Positions 27,100-36,362 are shown, numbered from the stretch's first letter. The stretch: DNA of 64,000 nucleotides from Polyangiaceae bacterium (GCA_019637265.1 JAHBVY010000001.1:1674001-1738000); one strand, 5' to 3'. Program-made: numbers and translations. Notes: generated by a model not told the origin, from the sequence alone.

Positions 27100-27135
27100 C
27101 TCGACCGAGACTAGCGAGCGCCCTGGCCAGCGCGT

Positions 27136-28137
27136 TCAGCTCGGCGTCACGCCGGCTTGGAGTAAGCGCGCCGCCTCCAGCGCGCCGTAGCTGAGGATGA
27201 AATCCGCGCCGGCGCGACGCATCGAGAGCAGGCTCTCGAGCAGGCAGCGATCGAAGTCGAGCCAGCCCTTCTCCGCCGCCGCTTTCAGCATCGCGTACTC
27301 CCCGCTCACGTGGTACGCGGCCACCGGTAGTGCGGTGTGCTGACGTACCAGGCGCACCACGTCGAGGTACGGCAGCCCCGGCTTCACCATCAGCCAGTCG
27401 GCGCCCTCCGCCTCGTCCAGCGCGATCTCCACCAGCGCCTCGCGCGCGTTCGCGGGATCCATTTGGTAAGTCCGCTTGTCACCGGCGCGCGGCGCGGAGT
27501 CCAGCGCCTCACGAAACGGGCCGTAGAAGCCCGAGGCGTACTTCACGGCGTAGCTCAAAATAGCGACCTCCGTGAAGCCCGCGGCGTCGAGCGCGCTGCG
27601 GATCGCCCGCACGCGACCATCCATCATGTCCGACGGCGCGACCACGTCCACCCCCGCGCGCGCCTGCGCCACCGCCATCTGCGCGAGCAGCGGCAACGTC
27701 TGGTCGTTGTCGATGCGCTCGCCCACCACGAGGCCATCGTGACCATCGGAGGAGTACGGATCGAGCGCCACGTCGGCGATCACGGTGAGCCCCGGCAGCT
27801 CGCGCTTCAGCGCCTGGATCGCGCGCTGGAGCAAGCCATCCGGACGCAGCGACTCGCTGCCGCGCGGATCCTTCAGCTCGTTCGCCAGCGCGGGGAACAG
27901 CGCCACCGCGGGGACGCCCAAATCAAACGCCTCCCGAGCGCGCGCGACGAGCCCCTGGATGGACAGGCGAGCGTGCCCGGGGAGGGCGGCGATCGGCGTC
28001 TGTTCTTCACCCTCTTGCACGAACAGGGGGAGCACCAGGTGCGAGGCGGTGAGGTCAGTCTCACGAACCAATGCGCGCACGCCGCGACTCACGCGGCTCC
28101 GGCGCGGGCGCGCCGTCAACCTGAGGGGCTCGGTCAT
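27136..28137 (-). CDS. hemB: Delta-aminolevulinic acid dehydratase (porphobilinogen synthase)
   Basis: Condenses two 5-aminolevulinate molecules to porphobilinogen in haem synthesis. 333 residues, usual length. Seen: RLTASHLVLP-like start region (ETDLTASHLVLPLFVQEG), the metal region DVALDPYSSDGHDG in which Asp residues replace the Cys of zinc enzymes, pointing to the Mg-dependent type, and the two active-site lysines in SYAVKYASGFYGPFREA and LMVKPGLPYLD, then VAAYHVSGEYAM. ATG 28137 lies six bases after the glnE stop, so hemB is probably co-transcribed with glnE, an unusual pairing of nitrogen control and haem synthesis without obvious functional link. Confidence 0.94.
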   Translation of the reverse strand: MTEPLRLTARPRRSRVSRGVRALVRETDLTASHLVLPLFVQEGEEQTPIAALPGHARLSIQGLVARAREAFDLGVPAVALFPALANELKDPRGSESLRPDGLLQRAIQALKRELPGLTVIADVALDPYSSDGHDGLVVGERIDNDQTLPLLAQMAVAQARAGVDVVAPSDMMDGRVRAIRSALDAAGFTEVAILSYAVKYASGFYGPFREALDSAPRAGDKRTYQMDPANAREALVEIALDEAEGADWLMVKPGLPYLDVVRLVRQHTALPVAAYHVSGEYAMLKAAAEKGWLDFDRCLLESLLSMRRAGADFILSYGALEAARLLQAGVTPS

Positions 28138-28143
28138 GCCGCC

Positions 28144-31100
28144 TTATACCCTCGTCTCGCCGTCCGAAGCAGCAGGCTCCTGCCCCAAGACCTCCAGGTA
28201 CACCCGGCGCACCCCGAGCGTCACCCGCTCGTAGTCACGCATCAGCTGCTCCGCGGGCCCCATCGTGCGCTCACCGCGCACGCGCGCCGGACGCGCCCGG
28301 AGGCCCATGCGCCGCGCGAGCTGGGTCAGGTCGGGTGACGCGGGATCGAGCACGGCGCCCCCCTGACCGCGCCGCACGTGGACGCGCTGCTCCAGACGCC
28401 GCAGGAAGCGGTAGCCATCGCGGAGCGTGGTGTACGCCTCGGGCCCGAGGTAACCACCGCGGCGGAGCGCTTCCAGCGCGAGCAGGGTGTCCGTGGTGCG
28501 CACGCTCGGGTCGTGCCCGTGCCGCATCTGGAGCCACTGGGTCGCGAACTCGATGTCGAGCAGCCCACCGCGGCCCAGCTTGAGATCGCGCCGCGCGCCG
28601 CGCTCACCGGACAGCTCGTGCTGCATCCTGAGCCGGAGCCGATGCAGCTCCTCGGGCGGCGGCGCACCGCCCTCATAGGCAGCGCGCGAGGCGACCTCGA
28701 GCAGCCGCGCCGCCAGCGCCTCATCACCCGCCGCGAAGCGCGCGCGCACCAACGCCTGGCGCTCCCAAGCCGCGCCGATGGTGGCGCTCGTGGTGCTGGC
28801 AGGGCCCTCGCCCGGCGCCTCGGCGACCCCGTGGTAACGCGCGAACGCGCCCACGTGGGTCACCAAGAGCCCCTGCGAGCCGCTCGGGCGTAGCCGAGTA
28901 TCCAGCTCGTAGCCCGGGCCCGCGGCGTGGGGCGCCGAGATCAGCCGGATCACTCGCTGCGCCACCCGCGTGAAGAACTCCGCCGGGTAGCTCCCGGGCG
29001 GCGCCGCGCTCGGCTCGTAGACGAACAGCACGTCCAGGTCCGAGCCGTAGCCGATGTCTCGCCCCCCGTGTTTCCCCAAGGCAATGACGGCGAGGCCTGA
29101 GGGCGCCACGCTGAGCGGGGCGTCATCGCCGCTCGTGGTGGCCGAGTCATCGGCGTCTATGCTGACGTTGTCCGCATCTAGGTCAGCTTCACTGATTTGA
29201 TCGCTCGCGTCGCTCACGCGCCCACTCACGTCAGTTTCACTGACCGAACGCCACGCCTCCTCCAGCTCGAACCGCACCGCGGCGCTCAGCACCTCGTCCG
29301 CCAGGGTGCTGAGGAGCCGCGTGGCCTCACGCGTGCGGAGCTCCCCGGCGAGATCGGCCACGGCGATCCGCACCAGCGCCCACATCCGCGCCCGCCGAAG
29401 CGCCGACGCCAACACCTCACGCGCCTCCGCCGGGCTCACGTCCCAAGCGGCCACACGCCAGGCCTCGAACGCCAGCACGTCGTCCGCCACCGCCTGGCGC
29501 ACCTCGGCTTCATCCGGCGCGCCGGCGGTGAAGAGCAGGAGATCGATGAGGTCGGGGCGCGCCACCAGCGCGTCCCCCACGAACTGACTCGCGCCGAGCA
29601 CGCTCACCAGGCGCCGCAGGCTGTGCCCCGATTCGTAAAGCTGCCTGACGTACGCCGAGGGGTCGCGGAAGCGCTGGAAGAACGAGCGCAGGTTGCGCCC
29701 GGCGAGCTCTGGATCGGCGCTCTGGAGCACCGCGTCGATCACCGCGTCACCGAGCCCTGGGTAGCGCTCCAAGCTCACGGAGCCGAGCAGGCCCAGCGGG
29801 TGGCGCGCCAGCGCGTGCAGGTGCTCGGCCACGTCGTCACGCCCCAGCGCCTCGGTCACCGCCTTCTCCAGCGCGAGCCCGCCGGTGTCCAGGTGCACCA
29901 GCACCGCGCCGTAGCGCGCTGCGGGCGTGGGCATCTCCGGCGCGAGCGCCGCGAAGTGCTCGGCCACGGAGGCGCGCGCCGCGCCGAGCGCCTGCGCCAG
30001 GGCCGCCTCGTCAACCAAGCCGAGCACCCGCGCGAGGTGCGCGGCGCGCGCGGAGTCGCTCGGGACGAGGTGCGTCTGCAGCCCGCTGACCCACTGCACC
30101 GCGTGCTCCACGCGACGCAGCATCCAGTAAGCCTCCCCGACCTCCTCCGCCTCACGGTCGCTCACCAGGCCCGCGGCGCGCAGCCGGGTGAGGCCCGCGG
30201 CGAAGCTCGGCGTGCGCAGGCTCGGCTCCGCGCCGCCCCAGATCAGCTGGAGCGCCTGCACGAAGAACTCCGCCTGACGGATCCCCCCCTCACCGAGCTT
30301 CAAGTCGCGCTCGGGCGCCTCCGAGAGCTCCACCTGCGCGCGACGGGTCAGCTCGATCATCGAGCTCGCGATCGCGGGGTCCACCCGGCGCCGGTACACG
30401 AACGGCTGCACCACCTCTCGATCCAGCAAGGCGCCGAGCTCCCGATCGCCCGCGATGGCGCGGGAGCGGAGCAGCGCGGCGCGCTCCCACATCCGCCCCC
30501 AGGTCTCGTAGTAGCGCTCGGCCGCCGCCACCGAGTTCACCAGCGCCCCCTGCGAGCCCTCCGGGCGCAGCCGTAAATCGACGCGCCACACCGAGCCATC
30601 CTCCGTGGGCTCCTCGAGCACCAGGGTGAGGCGCCGCGCGACGCGCGTCCAGTGCTCATGTAAGCTCAGCTCACGAGTCGTGCCGTCAGTGTCATAGACG
30701 AAGATCAAGTCGACGTCGGAGCCGCAGTTCAGCTCGCTGCCACCGAGCTTGCCCATCCCCAGCACCACCAGCGCCGAGGCCTCACCGGAGGCCGCGACGA
30801 CCGGCTCCCCGAAGCGCGCGGCCACGTGCCGCGACGCCTCCACCAGGGCGAGCTCCACCATCACCTCCGCGAGCGAGCTGAGCTCGTAGGCCGTGATCTC
30901 GACGTTCGCGCCGCCCAGCTCCCGCGGCAACAGCTCCCGCAGCGCGATGCGCGCCCGCTCGTGCCACGCAGCGCGCCGGAGGCCGCGCTTCACCGCCTCG
31001 GCGTCGCCGAAGTCGTCGATGGCGGCGAGCGCGAGGCCCGTCATCTCCCCAGGGCCGCGCGCCCCCCACCAACCTTCCCGCGCGATTCGATCCAGGGCGT

Positions 31101-31275
31101 CGAGCTGCCAACCGTGGACTGGCGCGAGCGGCGGGTACGCCACGCTCAAGAGCACGCCGAGCAGGCGGCCTCGGCCTCCACTCGCGGCGCCGAGCTCACG
31201 CCGCGCCTCCGCCACCCGAGCGGGGTCGATGCGCTCCGCGAGGGCGAGCAGATCGGCGGGCGCGAACATCGCCAC
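28144..31275 (-). CDS. glnE: Bifunctional glutamine synthetase adenylyltransferase/adenylyl-removing enzyme
   Basis: Adjusts glutamine synthetase by adding or removing AMP in response to PII and glutamine. The 1043-residue protein has both nucleotidyltransferase domains: the N-terminal adenylyl-removing one (GMGKLGGSELNCGSDVDLI, near residues 175-195) and the C-terminal adenylyltransferase one (ALGKHGGRDIGYGSDLDVL, near 735-755), each with the GSDxD metal pair and followed by a helical domain. About 35-45 residues just before the second domain (near 680-720) form an Asp/Ser-rich low-complexity insertion encoded by less GC-rich DNA. Start ATG 31275, divergent from the metallophosphoesterase gene; hemB follows closely. 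Confidence 0.93.
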   Translation of the reverse strand: MAMFAPADLLALAERIDPARVAEARRELGAASGGRGRLLGVLLSVAYPPLAPVHGWQLDALDRIAREGWWGARGPGEMTGLALAAIDDFGDAEAVKRGLRRAAWHERARIALRELLPRELGGANVEITAYELSSLAEVMVELALVEASRHVAARFGEPVVAASGEASALVVLGMGKLGGSELNCGSDVDLIFVYDTDGTTRELSLHEHWTRVARRLTLVLEEPTEDGSVWRVDLRLRPEGSQGALVNSVAAAERYYETWGRMWERAALLRSRAIAGDRELGALLDREVVQPFVYRRRVDPAIASSMIELTRRAQVELSEAPERDLKLGEGGIRQAEFFVQALQLIWGGAEPSLRTPSFAAGLTRLRAAGLVSDREAEEVGEAYWMLRRVEHAVQWVSGLQTHLVPSDSARAAHLARVLGLVDEAALAQALGAARASVAEHFAALAPEMPTPAARYGAVLVHLDTGGLALEKAVTEALGRDDVAEHLHALARHPLGLLGSVSLERYPGLGDAVIDAVLQSADPELAGRNLRSFFQRFRDPSAYVRQLYESGHSLRRLVSVLGASQFVGDALVARPDLIDLLLFTAGAPDEAEVRQAVADDVLAFEAWRVAAWDVSPAEAREVLASALRRARMWALVRIAVADLAGELRTREATRLLSTLADEVLSAAVRFELEEAWRSVSETDVSGRVSDASDQISEADLDADNVSIDADDSATTSGDDAPLSVAPSGLAVIALGKHGGRDIGYGSDLDVLFVYEPSAAPPGSYPAEFFTRVAQRVIRLISAPHAAGPGYELDTRLRPSGSQGLLVTHVGAFARYHGVAEAPGEGPASTTSATIGAAWERQALVRARFAAGDEALAARLLEVASRAAYEGGAPPPEELHRLRLRMQHELSGERGARRDLKLGRGGLLDIEFATQWLQMRHGHDPSVRTTDTLLALEALRRGGYLGPEAYTTLRDGYRFLRRLEQRVHVRRGQGGAVLDPASPDLTQLARRMGLRARPARVRGERTMGPAEQLMRDYERVTLGVRRVYLEVLGQEPAASDGETRV

Positions 31276-31353
31276 CGTATAGCGCAGACGCCACGGCGGT
31301 AGGGCGCTGCTCGACGCGCCGCGGGCGCGCTGTGTTCCCTAGGACGCCGCTGT

Positions 31354-31373
31354 GAAACGGCGCGCCGCGTTTC
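31354..31373. promoter_or_regulatory. Inverted repeat GAAACG...CGTTTC in a divergent promoter region
   Basis: GAAACG and CGTTTC flank GCGCGCCG in the 190-base gap between divergent glnE and the metallophosphoesterase gene. It could be an operator; no clear promoter hexamers are visible. Confidence 0.25.
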
Positions 31374-31465
31374 CCCGCGAGGGCGCCCCGTACGGGCTCA
31401 GCACGCTGCGCCCCAAGCCCCTGCAAAGCGGTGGCGCGCGGCGGGCGGCGGTGCGAGATAGCGGC

Positions 31466-32104
31466 ATGCGCTTCCTCTGCGTCTCGGACATCCATGGTCA
31501 CGCCGACGCGCTCCGGCTCGTGCTGGACGTCGCCCGCGCCCACTCGGGTTGGGACAAGCTCATCGTGTGCGGCGACCTGCTGTTCCCTGGTCCCAAGCCG
31601 CTCGAGACTTGGAAGCTCTTGCTCGACGAGCAGGCGCTGGTGACTCAAGGCCTGCTCGATCGCGCCATCGCCACGCTGGAGCCCGAGAGCCTCACGGCGC
31701 GCACGGACGCCGAGCAGGCGCGCCTCGATCGGCTGCTCGAGCTGCATGAGCAGCTTGGGGAGTTGATCGTGATGCGCCTCGGCAAGCTGCCGGAGACCGC
31801 CCGCCTCCCGCTCGAAGATGACAGCGAGATGCTGATCTTGCACGGCTCGCCGATGGATCGCACCGAGTGCTTCAGCCCGGAGCTCTCGGAGGACGAGATG
31901 GTGGCGCTGATCGGCGACGAGACCGCGCGGCTCATCGTGTGCGGCGGCAGCCACGTGGCCTTCGATTGGGCGGTGGAGGGCACGCGGGTGGTGGGGGTGG
32001 GCTCGGTGGGTGAAGCGCCGGGCGGGGGTTACGCGCACTACACCTTGATCGAGACGAGCTCATTCGGCGTCACCGTGGAGCAGCACACGGTGGAGCTGGA
32101 GTAG
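31466..32104 (+). CDS. Calcineurin-like metallophosphoesterase, degenerate motifs
   Basis: 212-residue protein with the metallophosphoesterase fold order: FLCVSDIHGH (DxH), IVCGDLLFPG (GD), LILHGSP (HG) and a final VCGGSHVAFDW. Compared with active enzymes, the GNHD loop reads GLLD and GHTH reads GGSH, so several metal ligands and the catalytic His are absent. It may therefore be a weak enzyme with altered metals, or a binding protein. ATG 31466 starts exactly at the first strand. Divergent from glnE; the next lipoprotein gene follows on the same strand. Family assignment is good, function uncertain. Confidence 0.72.
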   Translation: MRFLCVSDIHGHADALRLVLDVARAHSGWDKLIVCGDLLFPGPKPLETWKLLLDEQALVTQGLLDRAIATLEPESLTARTDAEQARLDRLLELHEQLGELIVMRLGKLPETARLPLEDDSEMLILHGSPMDRTECFSPELSEDEMVALIGDETARLIVCGGSHVAFDWAVEGTRVVGVGSVGEAPGGGYAHYTLIETSSFGVTVEQHTVELE

Positions 32105-32188
32105 GCGTGCTAGCCTTGGCTCGTGCAGCGGGGCGAGCCGGGCCATGTCAGCATCACTGCTCAGCGCGGTAGCACCGGCGTTGAGGCC

Positions 32189-33178
32189 GTGAAGACAGCG
32201 TGCCGCGCGCTCTTCGCGCTTGGCTGCGCGCTCGCGCTCATGGGCTGCAATCGGCTCTCCGAGCCGAAGGGCGATCCCTTGAAGGAAGCCCCGGGCGACC
32301 GGGTGAAGGGCGGCGCGCCGCGGCCGAGTGGCGCGTCAGGCTCGCTGTCGAATGCAGGAGGGGGATCAGGGATGGGGGTTGGACGGGGCGGCGATGCGGG
32401 ATCCATGAGGGTGCAGGTGAGTGAGCCTGACAAGGCTAGTGAGCGGCCCCAGGTAGTCCTGGTACAAACCAACCCCCATGCCCTCGTGCTCGGCGCGGAG
32501 GTGCCGCGCGTGGTGATCTACGAGGACGGCACCGTCATCACCCAGCGTGAGGCTCAGGTGGTGACCGCGGTGGCGCCGAAGGAGACGCGGGAGCTCATCG
32601 CGCGCGTCATCACCCCGGAGCTGCTGGCGCTGCCCGCTCGCTGGTCAGTCCGCGCGCCGACCGACCAACCGCGGCTCCAGCTCTTGGTACGTGATGCTGA
32701 CGGTTGGAAGCTGCTCGACGTCTACGGTGTGCGCCTGGGCTCGCCGCCACGGCCCGGCACGACCCCACCGGGTGTCCCCACCGAGATCTTCCTGGCCGCC
32801 TGCGAGGCGCTCGCGAGCTTCGAGCCGCCGGGGGCGGTGCCCTGGGTGCCCCAGGAGATCGAGCTGATGCTGTGGGATTTTTCACACGCAAAAGAGGAGC
32901 CGCTGCCCTGGCCCGCTGGTGTTCCCCAGCCGCCGCGCGCGGGGCGCGTCGCCAAAGGGACTCAGAAGCACCCGATCCCGGGTCGCCACGAGGCCGCGCT
33001 GCGCGCCTTCCTGGAGCAGCAGGGGCCGCGCCGCGGGGTCCAGCTCGACGGCAAGTCGATGAGCCTCGCCTACCGGCGCCTGGTGCCGGCGGACGCGCAC
33101 ATCCAAGCCGTGCGGCGCTGCGCGCTGAGCGCCGCCATCGGCCCCGAGCTGCCGCCGGGGTGCACCCGCACGCCGTGA
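32189..33178 (+). CDS. Lipoprotein of unknown function
   Basis: 329-residue predicted lipoprotein: basic start, hydrophobic ALFALGCALAL and lipobox LMGC (about Cys18). Residues 20-85 are Gly/Ser/Pro-rich and disordered. The rest looks like one alpha/beta domain: VLVLGAEVPRVVIYEDGTVI, ITPELLALPARWSV, LLVRDADGWKLLDVYGV and a C-terminal Cys pair (RRCALS, PPGCTRTP). The VVIYEDGTVI strand-turn is frequent in exported myxobacterial proteins without known function. GTG 32189 is chosen because it directly precedes the signal sequence; upstream GTG 32123 is less likely. Ends 150 bases from the convergent tmk gene. Confidence 0.65.
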   Translation: MKTACRALFALGCALALMGCNRLSEPKGDPLKEAPGDRVKGGAPRPSGASGSLSNAGGGSGMGVGRGGDAGSMRVQVSEPDKASERPQVVLVQTNPHALVLGAEVPRVVIYEDGTVITQREAQVVTAVAPKETRELIARVITPELLALPARWSVRAPTDQPRLQLLVRDADGWKLLDVYGVRLGSPPRPGTTPPGVPTEIFLAACEALASFEPPGAVPWVPQEIELMLWDFSHAKEEPLPWPAGVPQPPRAGRVAKGTQKHPIPGRHEAALRAFLEQQGPRRGVQLDGKSMSLAYRRLVPADAHIQAVRRCALSAAIGPELPPGCTRTP

Positions 33179-33225
33179 AGGCCTGACACCTCATCAGGTC
33201 AGCTGACGTTCAACCAAACCCGTAG

Positions 33226-33247
33226 GGGCAGGCCCCCGTGCCTGCCC
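33226..33247. repeat. REP-like hairpin GGGCAGG-CCCCCGTG-CCTGCCC
   Basis: Seven-base arms (33226-33232, 33241-33247) around the loop CCCCCGTG, preceded by CGTAGG. This matches a REP-like type of element often seen between bacterial genes. It lies between two convergent genes and may help termination. Confidence 0.6.
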
Positions 33248-33328
33248 TCTTCACGGCGCTGCGTCGGGAGCTACAAGCTTCTGCGTTCCAAGGACCTGGA
33301 GACAAATCCGCGAGGAAATTTTAGCCGA

Positions 33329-34018
33329 CTAAATCCCCAGCGCGTCGCGCACCGCCTCGCGCACCGCGCGCGCCACCACCTGCTCCTCCGCGTCCGCAGC
33401 GATGTGCACCAGGGGGTCTCCCGGGACCAGCGCTTCGGCCTGCAAATAGCGCTCCGCGAGCCGCGCCTGCAGCTCGCGGCGCTCGTACAGCTCCTCCGCA
33501 CCGCCCCGCGCCTGACGGCGCGCCTCCGCCACCTCCGCGCTCACGTCGAGCACCAGCGTCAAGTCAGGGCGCCGCGCCTCTCTGTTCAGCGCGCGGATCC
33601 ACTGAACCGTCTCATCAGCCCGACTTACGGAGCCCGAGGCGCGGTCCGGCGCGGTGAGCGACTGATACGTGAGGCTCGAGAGATCGTAGCGATCGCACAG
33701 CACCACCTGCCCCGCCCTCAGCGCGGGCTCCACCTCATTCGTCAGGTGATCGAGCCGATCGGCCGCGAACAAGAGCGCCAAGGTGGACCACTGAAACGGC
33801 CGCGGCGCGCCCGCCCCGGCCGAGGAGGCAGGGCCCAGCAGCTCGCCCCGCAGCACGCTGCGGATCAGCGTCCCCACCGGGCCGCTGCTCGGCTGGCAGG
33901 TGGTGAGCACCGCGTGACCCGCCTCGCCGAGCGACGCCGCCAAGCGCCGCGTTTGGGTGGTGCTGCCGCTACCATCGATGCCCTCGAGCACGATGAAGCG
34001 ACCGACACCGGCGCTCAC
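33329..34018 (-). CDS. tmk: Thymidylate kinase with variant P-loop
   Basis: Phosphorylates dTMP to dTDP for DNA synthesis. 229 residues. Seen: [20 protein letters not shown] (P-loop), the [11 protein letters not shown] motif (DR(Y/H) with substrate-binding Arg), [16 protein letters not shown] and the lid-region Arg residues ([16 protein letters not shown]). The P-loop Lys of GxGK(S/T)T is replaced by Ser, so phosphate contacts must come from another residue, perhaps a lid Arg. GTG 34018 overlaps the panC stop by four bases (GTGA), making it the third gene of panB-panC-tmk. The link with pantothenate synthesis is presumably organisational. Confidence 0.88.
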   Translation of the reverse strand: MSAGVGRFIVLEGIDGSGSTTQTRRLAASLGEAGHAVLTTCQPSSGPVGTLIRSVLRGELLGPASSAGAGAPRPFQWSTLALLFAADRLDHLTNEVEPALRAGQVVLCDRYDLSSLTYQSLTAPDRASGSVSRADETVQWIRALNREARRPDLTLVLDVSAEVAEARRQARGGAEELYERRELQARLAERYLQAEALVPGDPLVHIAADAEEQVVARAVREAVRDALGI

Positions 34019-34932
34019 CTGACGGCTCCGCTCGGTGAGCCCTGCGAGGCGCTCGCCGGCGCAGCCTCCGCGATCGGCGCCGGGTCCTCCCCCAGCACCA
34101 GGTTGTCGATCAACCGGGTGCGCCCGGCGTGCGCGGCCACCGCCAACAAGGCGCGCTCGGGCACCGCGCCGGTGAGCGGCGTCAGCTGATCGGCGTCCGT
34201 CAGCTCAGCGTACTGAAGCGCGAGCCCAGCGGCTTCGATGGGCTGCCGCGCGAGGCGAAGCAGCGCCTCAGCCTGGCGTTCGCCCGCCTGGAACGCCGCC
34301 GCCGCCGCCGAGAGCCCGAGCGGCACGCCGCGCGCCGCCGCGCGCTCTTGCGCGCTCAGGTAAGCGTTGCGCGAGCTGAGCGCCAAACCGTCAGCCTCCC
34401 TCACCGTAGCCAAGCCCACCACCGTGACCGGCAAGAGCAGATCGCGCGCCAGCCGCTCCACCACCTTCAGCTGTTGGTAATCTTTACGACCGAACACCGC
34501 GACGCACGGCCCCGCCGCGGCGAACAGCTTGGTCACCACCGTGGCCACCCCCTCGAAATGCACGGGCCGCGACGCGCCACACAGGCCCTCCGTGAGCTCG
34601 CTCACTCGCACCCGCGTGCGCTCCCCCGCGGGGTACACCTCCGAGACCTCGGGCGCGAACACCAGGCTCACCCCCGCCTCACGGCAGCGCGCGAGATCCC
34701 CCTCGAGATCACGCGGGTAACGCGCCAAATCTTCACCTGGCCCGAACTGCGTCGGGTTGACGAACAGCGTCAGCGCCACGGTCTGACTCAGCTCGCGCGC
34801 CCGCTGCACCAGCGCCAAGTGCCCCGCGTGCAGCGCGCCCATGGTCGGCACCAGCCCCAGCACGCCGCGGGTGCGCGCCTCATCACAGGCGGCGCGAAAC
34901 GCCGCCACCTCCTTCACCACTCGCAGCGTCAC
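34015..34932 (-). CDS. panC: Pantothenate synthetase
   Basis: ATP-dependent ligation of pantoate and beta-alanine, the last step to pantothenate and hence CoA. 305 residues, slightly long due to an Ala/Pro/Ser-rich tail. Seen: [16 protein letters not shown] (HIGH-like nucleotide site), [32 protein letters not shown] and [11 protein letters not shown] (KMSKS-like), in the usual order. GTG 34932 overlaps the panB stop (GTGA) and its stop overlaps the tmk start, so the three genes are translationally coupled. Confidence 0.94.
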   Translation of the reverse strand: MTLRVVKEVAAFRAACDEARTRGVLGLVPTMGALHAGHLALVQRARELSQTVALTLFVNPTQFGPGEDLARYPRDLEGDLARCREAGVSLVFAPEVSEVYPAGERTRVRVSELTEGLCGASRPVHFEGVATVVTKLFAAAGPCVAVFGRKDYQQLKVVERLARDLLLPVTVVGLATVREADGLALSSRNAYLSAQERAAARGVPLGLSAAAAAFQAGERQAEALLRLARQPIEAAGLALQYAELTDADQLTPLTGAVPERALLAVAAHAGRTRLIDNLVLGEDPAPIAEAAPASASQGSPSGAVR

Positions 34933-35822
34933 GAGCCCTCGTCCGCCGGGCCATAGGCGGGTGGCTTCGTCGCCGCGACCTCAGCGCCGGTCGACTCCCC
35001 CAGCTGCCGCGGCGCCGCCATCCCGAACGAGTGCTCCGCGGCGGGGAAGCTGCCGCGCTGCACCTCCTCCACGTAAGCCCGGGTCGCGCGCCGGATCTCC
35101 GTGCCCAGCTCCGCGAAGTGCTTGACGAACTTGGGGCGCACCTGATCGAACATCCCGAGGAAATCATAACAGACGAGCACCTGACCATCACAGGCCGGCC
35201 CCGCGCCGATGCCGATCGTGGGGATGCTGAGCGCCTCGGTGATGCGCCGCCCGACGTCCGCCGGCAGGCCCTCGAGCACCACCGCGTAAGCGCCCGCAGC
35301 CTCCACCGCCTGCGCGTCCTTCAAGATCCTGAGCGCGTCGTCCTCCCCCTTACCCTGCACTCGGAAGCCGCCCATGGCGTGCACCGACTGCGGCAGCAGC
35401 CCCACGTGCCCCATCACGGGTATCCCCGCGGAGACGATGCGACGGATCGTCTCTGCCATCGGCTCACCCCCTTCGAGCTTCACCGCCTCACCGCTGCCCT
35501 CCTTCATCAGCTTGCCAGCGGCGTCGAGCGCCCGCTCCGGCGAGTGCTGAAAGCTCATGAACGGCATGTCGAGCACCAAGTGCGCGCGGGAGGTGCCGCG
35601 CGCGACGGCGCGCCCGTGATAGCAAATCTCCTCCACCGTCACCGGCAGCGTGTTGGTGAGGCCCTGCACCACCATCCCCAGCGAATCGCCCACCAGGAGC
35701 ACATCCGCCCCAGCCTCGTCGAGGAGCCTCGCCATGGTGGCGTCGTAAGCCGTCAGCATGGCGATCTTCGGCCCCTGCTGCTTCCTGGCCCGAAGCTCGG
35801 GCACCGTCACTCTCTTACTCAT
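34929..35822 (-). CDS. panB: 3-methyl-2-oxobutanoate hydroxymethyltransferase
   Basis: Transfers a hydroxymethyl group from methylene-THF to alpha-ketoisovalerate to form ketopantoate, first committed step to pantothenate. 297-residue TIM barrel with the expected [32 protein letters not shown] (metal Asp), [30 protein letters not shown] and [17 protein letters not shown]-terminal extension of about 30 residues is Ala/Thr-rich. ATG 35822 follows GGAGG by about five bases. First gene of panB-panC-tmk; a four-unit 14-base repeat lies 25-80 bases upstream, where the promoter or leader should be. Confidence 0.95.
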   Translation of the reverse strand: MSKRVTVPELRARKQQGPKIAMLTAYDATMARLLDEAGADVLLVGDSLGMVVQGLTNTLPVTVEEICYHGRAVARGTSRAHLVLDMPFMSFQHSPERALDAAGKLMKEGSGEAVKLEGGEPMAETIRRIVSAGIPVMGHVGLLPQSVHAMGGFRVQGKGEDDALRILKDAQAVEAAGAYAVVLEGLPADVGRRITEALSIPTIGIGAGPACDGQVLVCYDFLGMFDQVRPKFVKHFAELGTEIRRATRAYVEEVQRGSFPAAEHSFGMAAPRQLGESTGAEVAATKPPAYGPADEGS

Positions 35823-35846
35823 CACGCCTCCAGACCACGCGCCTCG

Positions 35847-35902
35847 AGCCCATGTCTCCGAACCCATGTCTCCGAGCTCACGTCTCCGAGCTCATGTCTC
35901 CG
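35847..35902. repeat. Four 14-base tandem repeats upstream of panB
   Basis: Units of 14 bases at 35847-35860, 35861-35874, 35875-35888 and 35889-35902, consensus AGCYCATGTCTCCG. They lie 25-80 bases upstream of the panB start on the reverse strand. Period 14 is not codon-like, so a leader or regulatory role is more natural than coding. Confidence 0.9.
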
Positions 35903-36107
35903 GACCCAGCGGAGCGCGCCTTGCGTGGCTAGCTCAAGCGCCGGGCGCTGCCAAGCGGGGGGCTCGAGCGTCAGTCCTCGAGCGCCTTCGTCACGCGAGC
36001 GCCTCCCCCGCATCCGAGGCGCTCACGGCGGCATGAACGCAGCGACGTGGTCAACCTCGACGAACGCACCCTCCGCCAGATGCCGAAGAGGTGCTATCCT
36101 CGGGCGC

Positions 36108-36353
36108 ATGCCCGCGCACAAAATCCGTGTCGAGAACGGCCGCATTCAGCTTGATGAGCCGACGGACTTACCGAACGGTACCGAGCTGGTCGTCCTGCCC
36201 GTAGACGAGCTCGAGGATGTCGTGTTCGTGCGAGACGACGGTCACGATGACGAAGAGCGAGCCGAGCTGCACGCATCCCTCGATCGCGCGCTAGATGATT
36301 CCGCGGCGGGGCGCGGCGTGGACGCCTGGGAGTTCCTCGAGCAGTACCGTTGA
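36108..36353 (+). CDS. Orphan antitoxin-like protein
   Basis: 81-residue acidic protein resembling antitoxins of ParE/RelE-type pairs: a short beta-strand N-terminus (KIRVENGRIQLDEPTDLPNGTELVV, positions 5-29) that can dimerise and a helical C-terminus (ERAELHASLDRALDD then GRGVDAWEFLEQYR) of the kind that wraps a toxin. The stop overlaps an ATG (TGATG), as in toxin-antitoxin operons, but this ATG is followed at once by TAG and no toxin frame exists; the convergent response-regulator gene occupies the space. It therefore looks like an antitoxin whose toxin has been lost. The family call comes from pattern and size only. Confidence 0.6.
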   Translation: MPAHKIRVENGRIQLDEPTDLPNGTELVVLPVDELEDVVFVRDDGHDDEERAELHASLDRALDDSAAGRGVDAWEFLEQYR

Positions 36354-36362
36354 TGTAGCGGC

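Noticed and set aside
35031..36353. 440-codon forward frame ending in the antitoxin-like gene
   Set aside because: Only the last 81 codons from ATG 36108 look like protein; the upstream part is antisense to panB and crosses the 14-base repeats.
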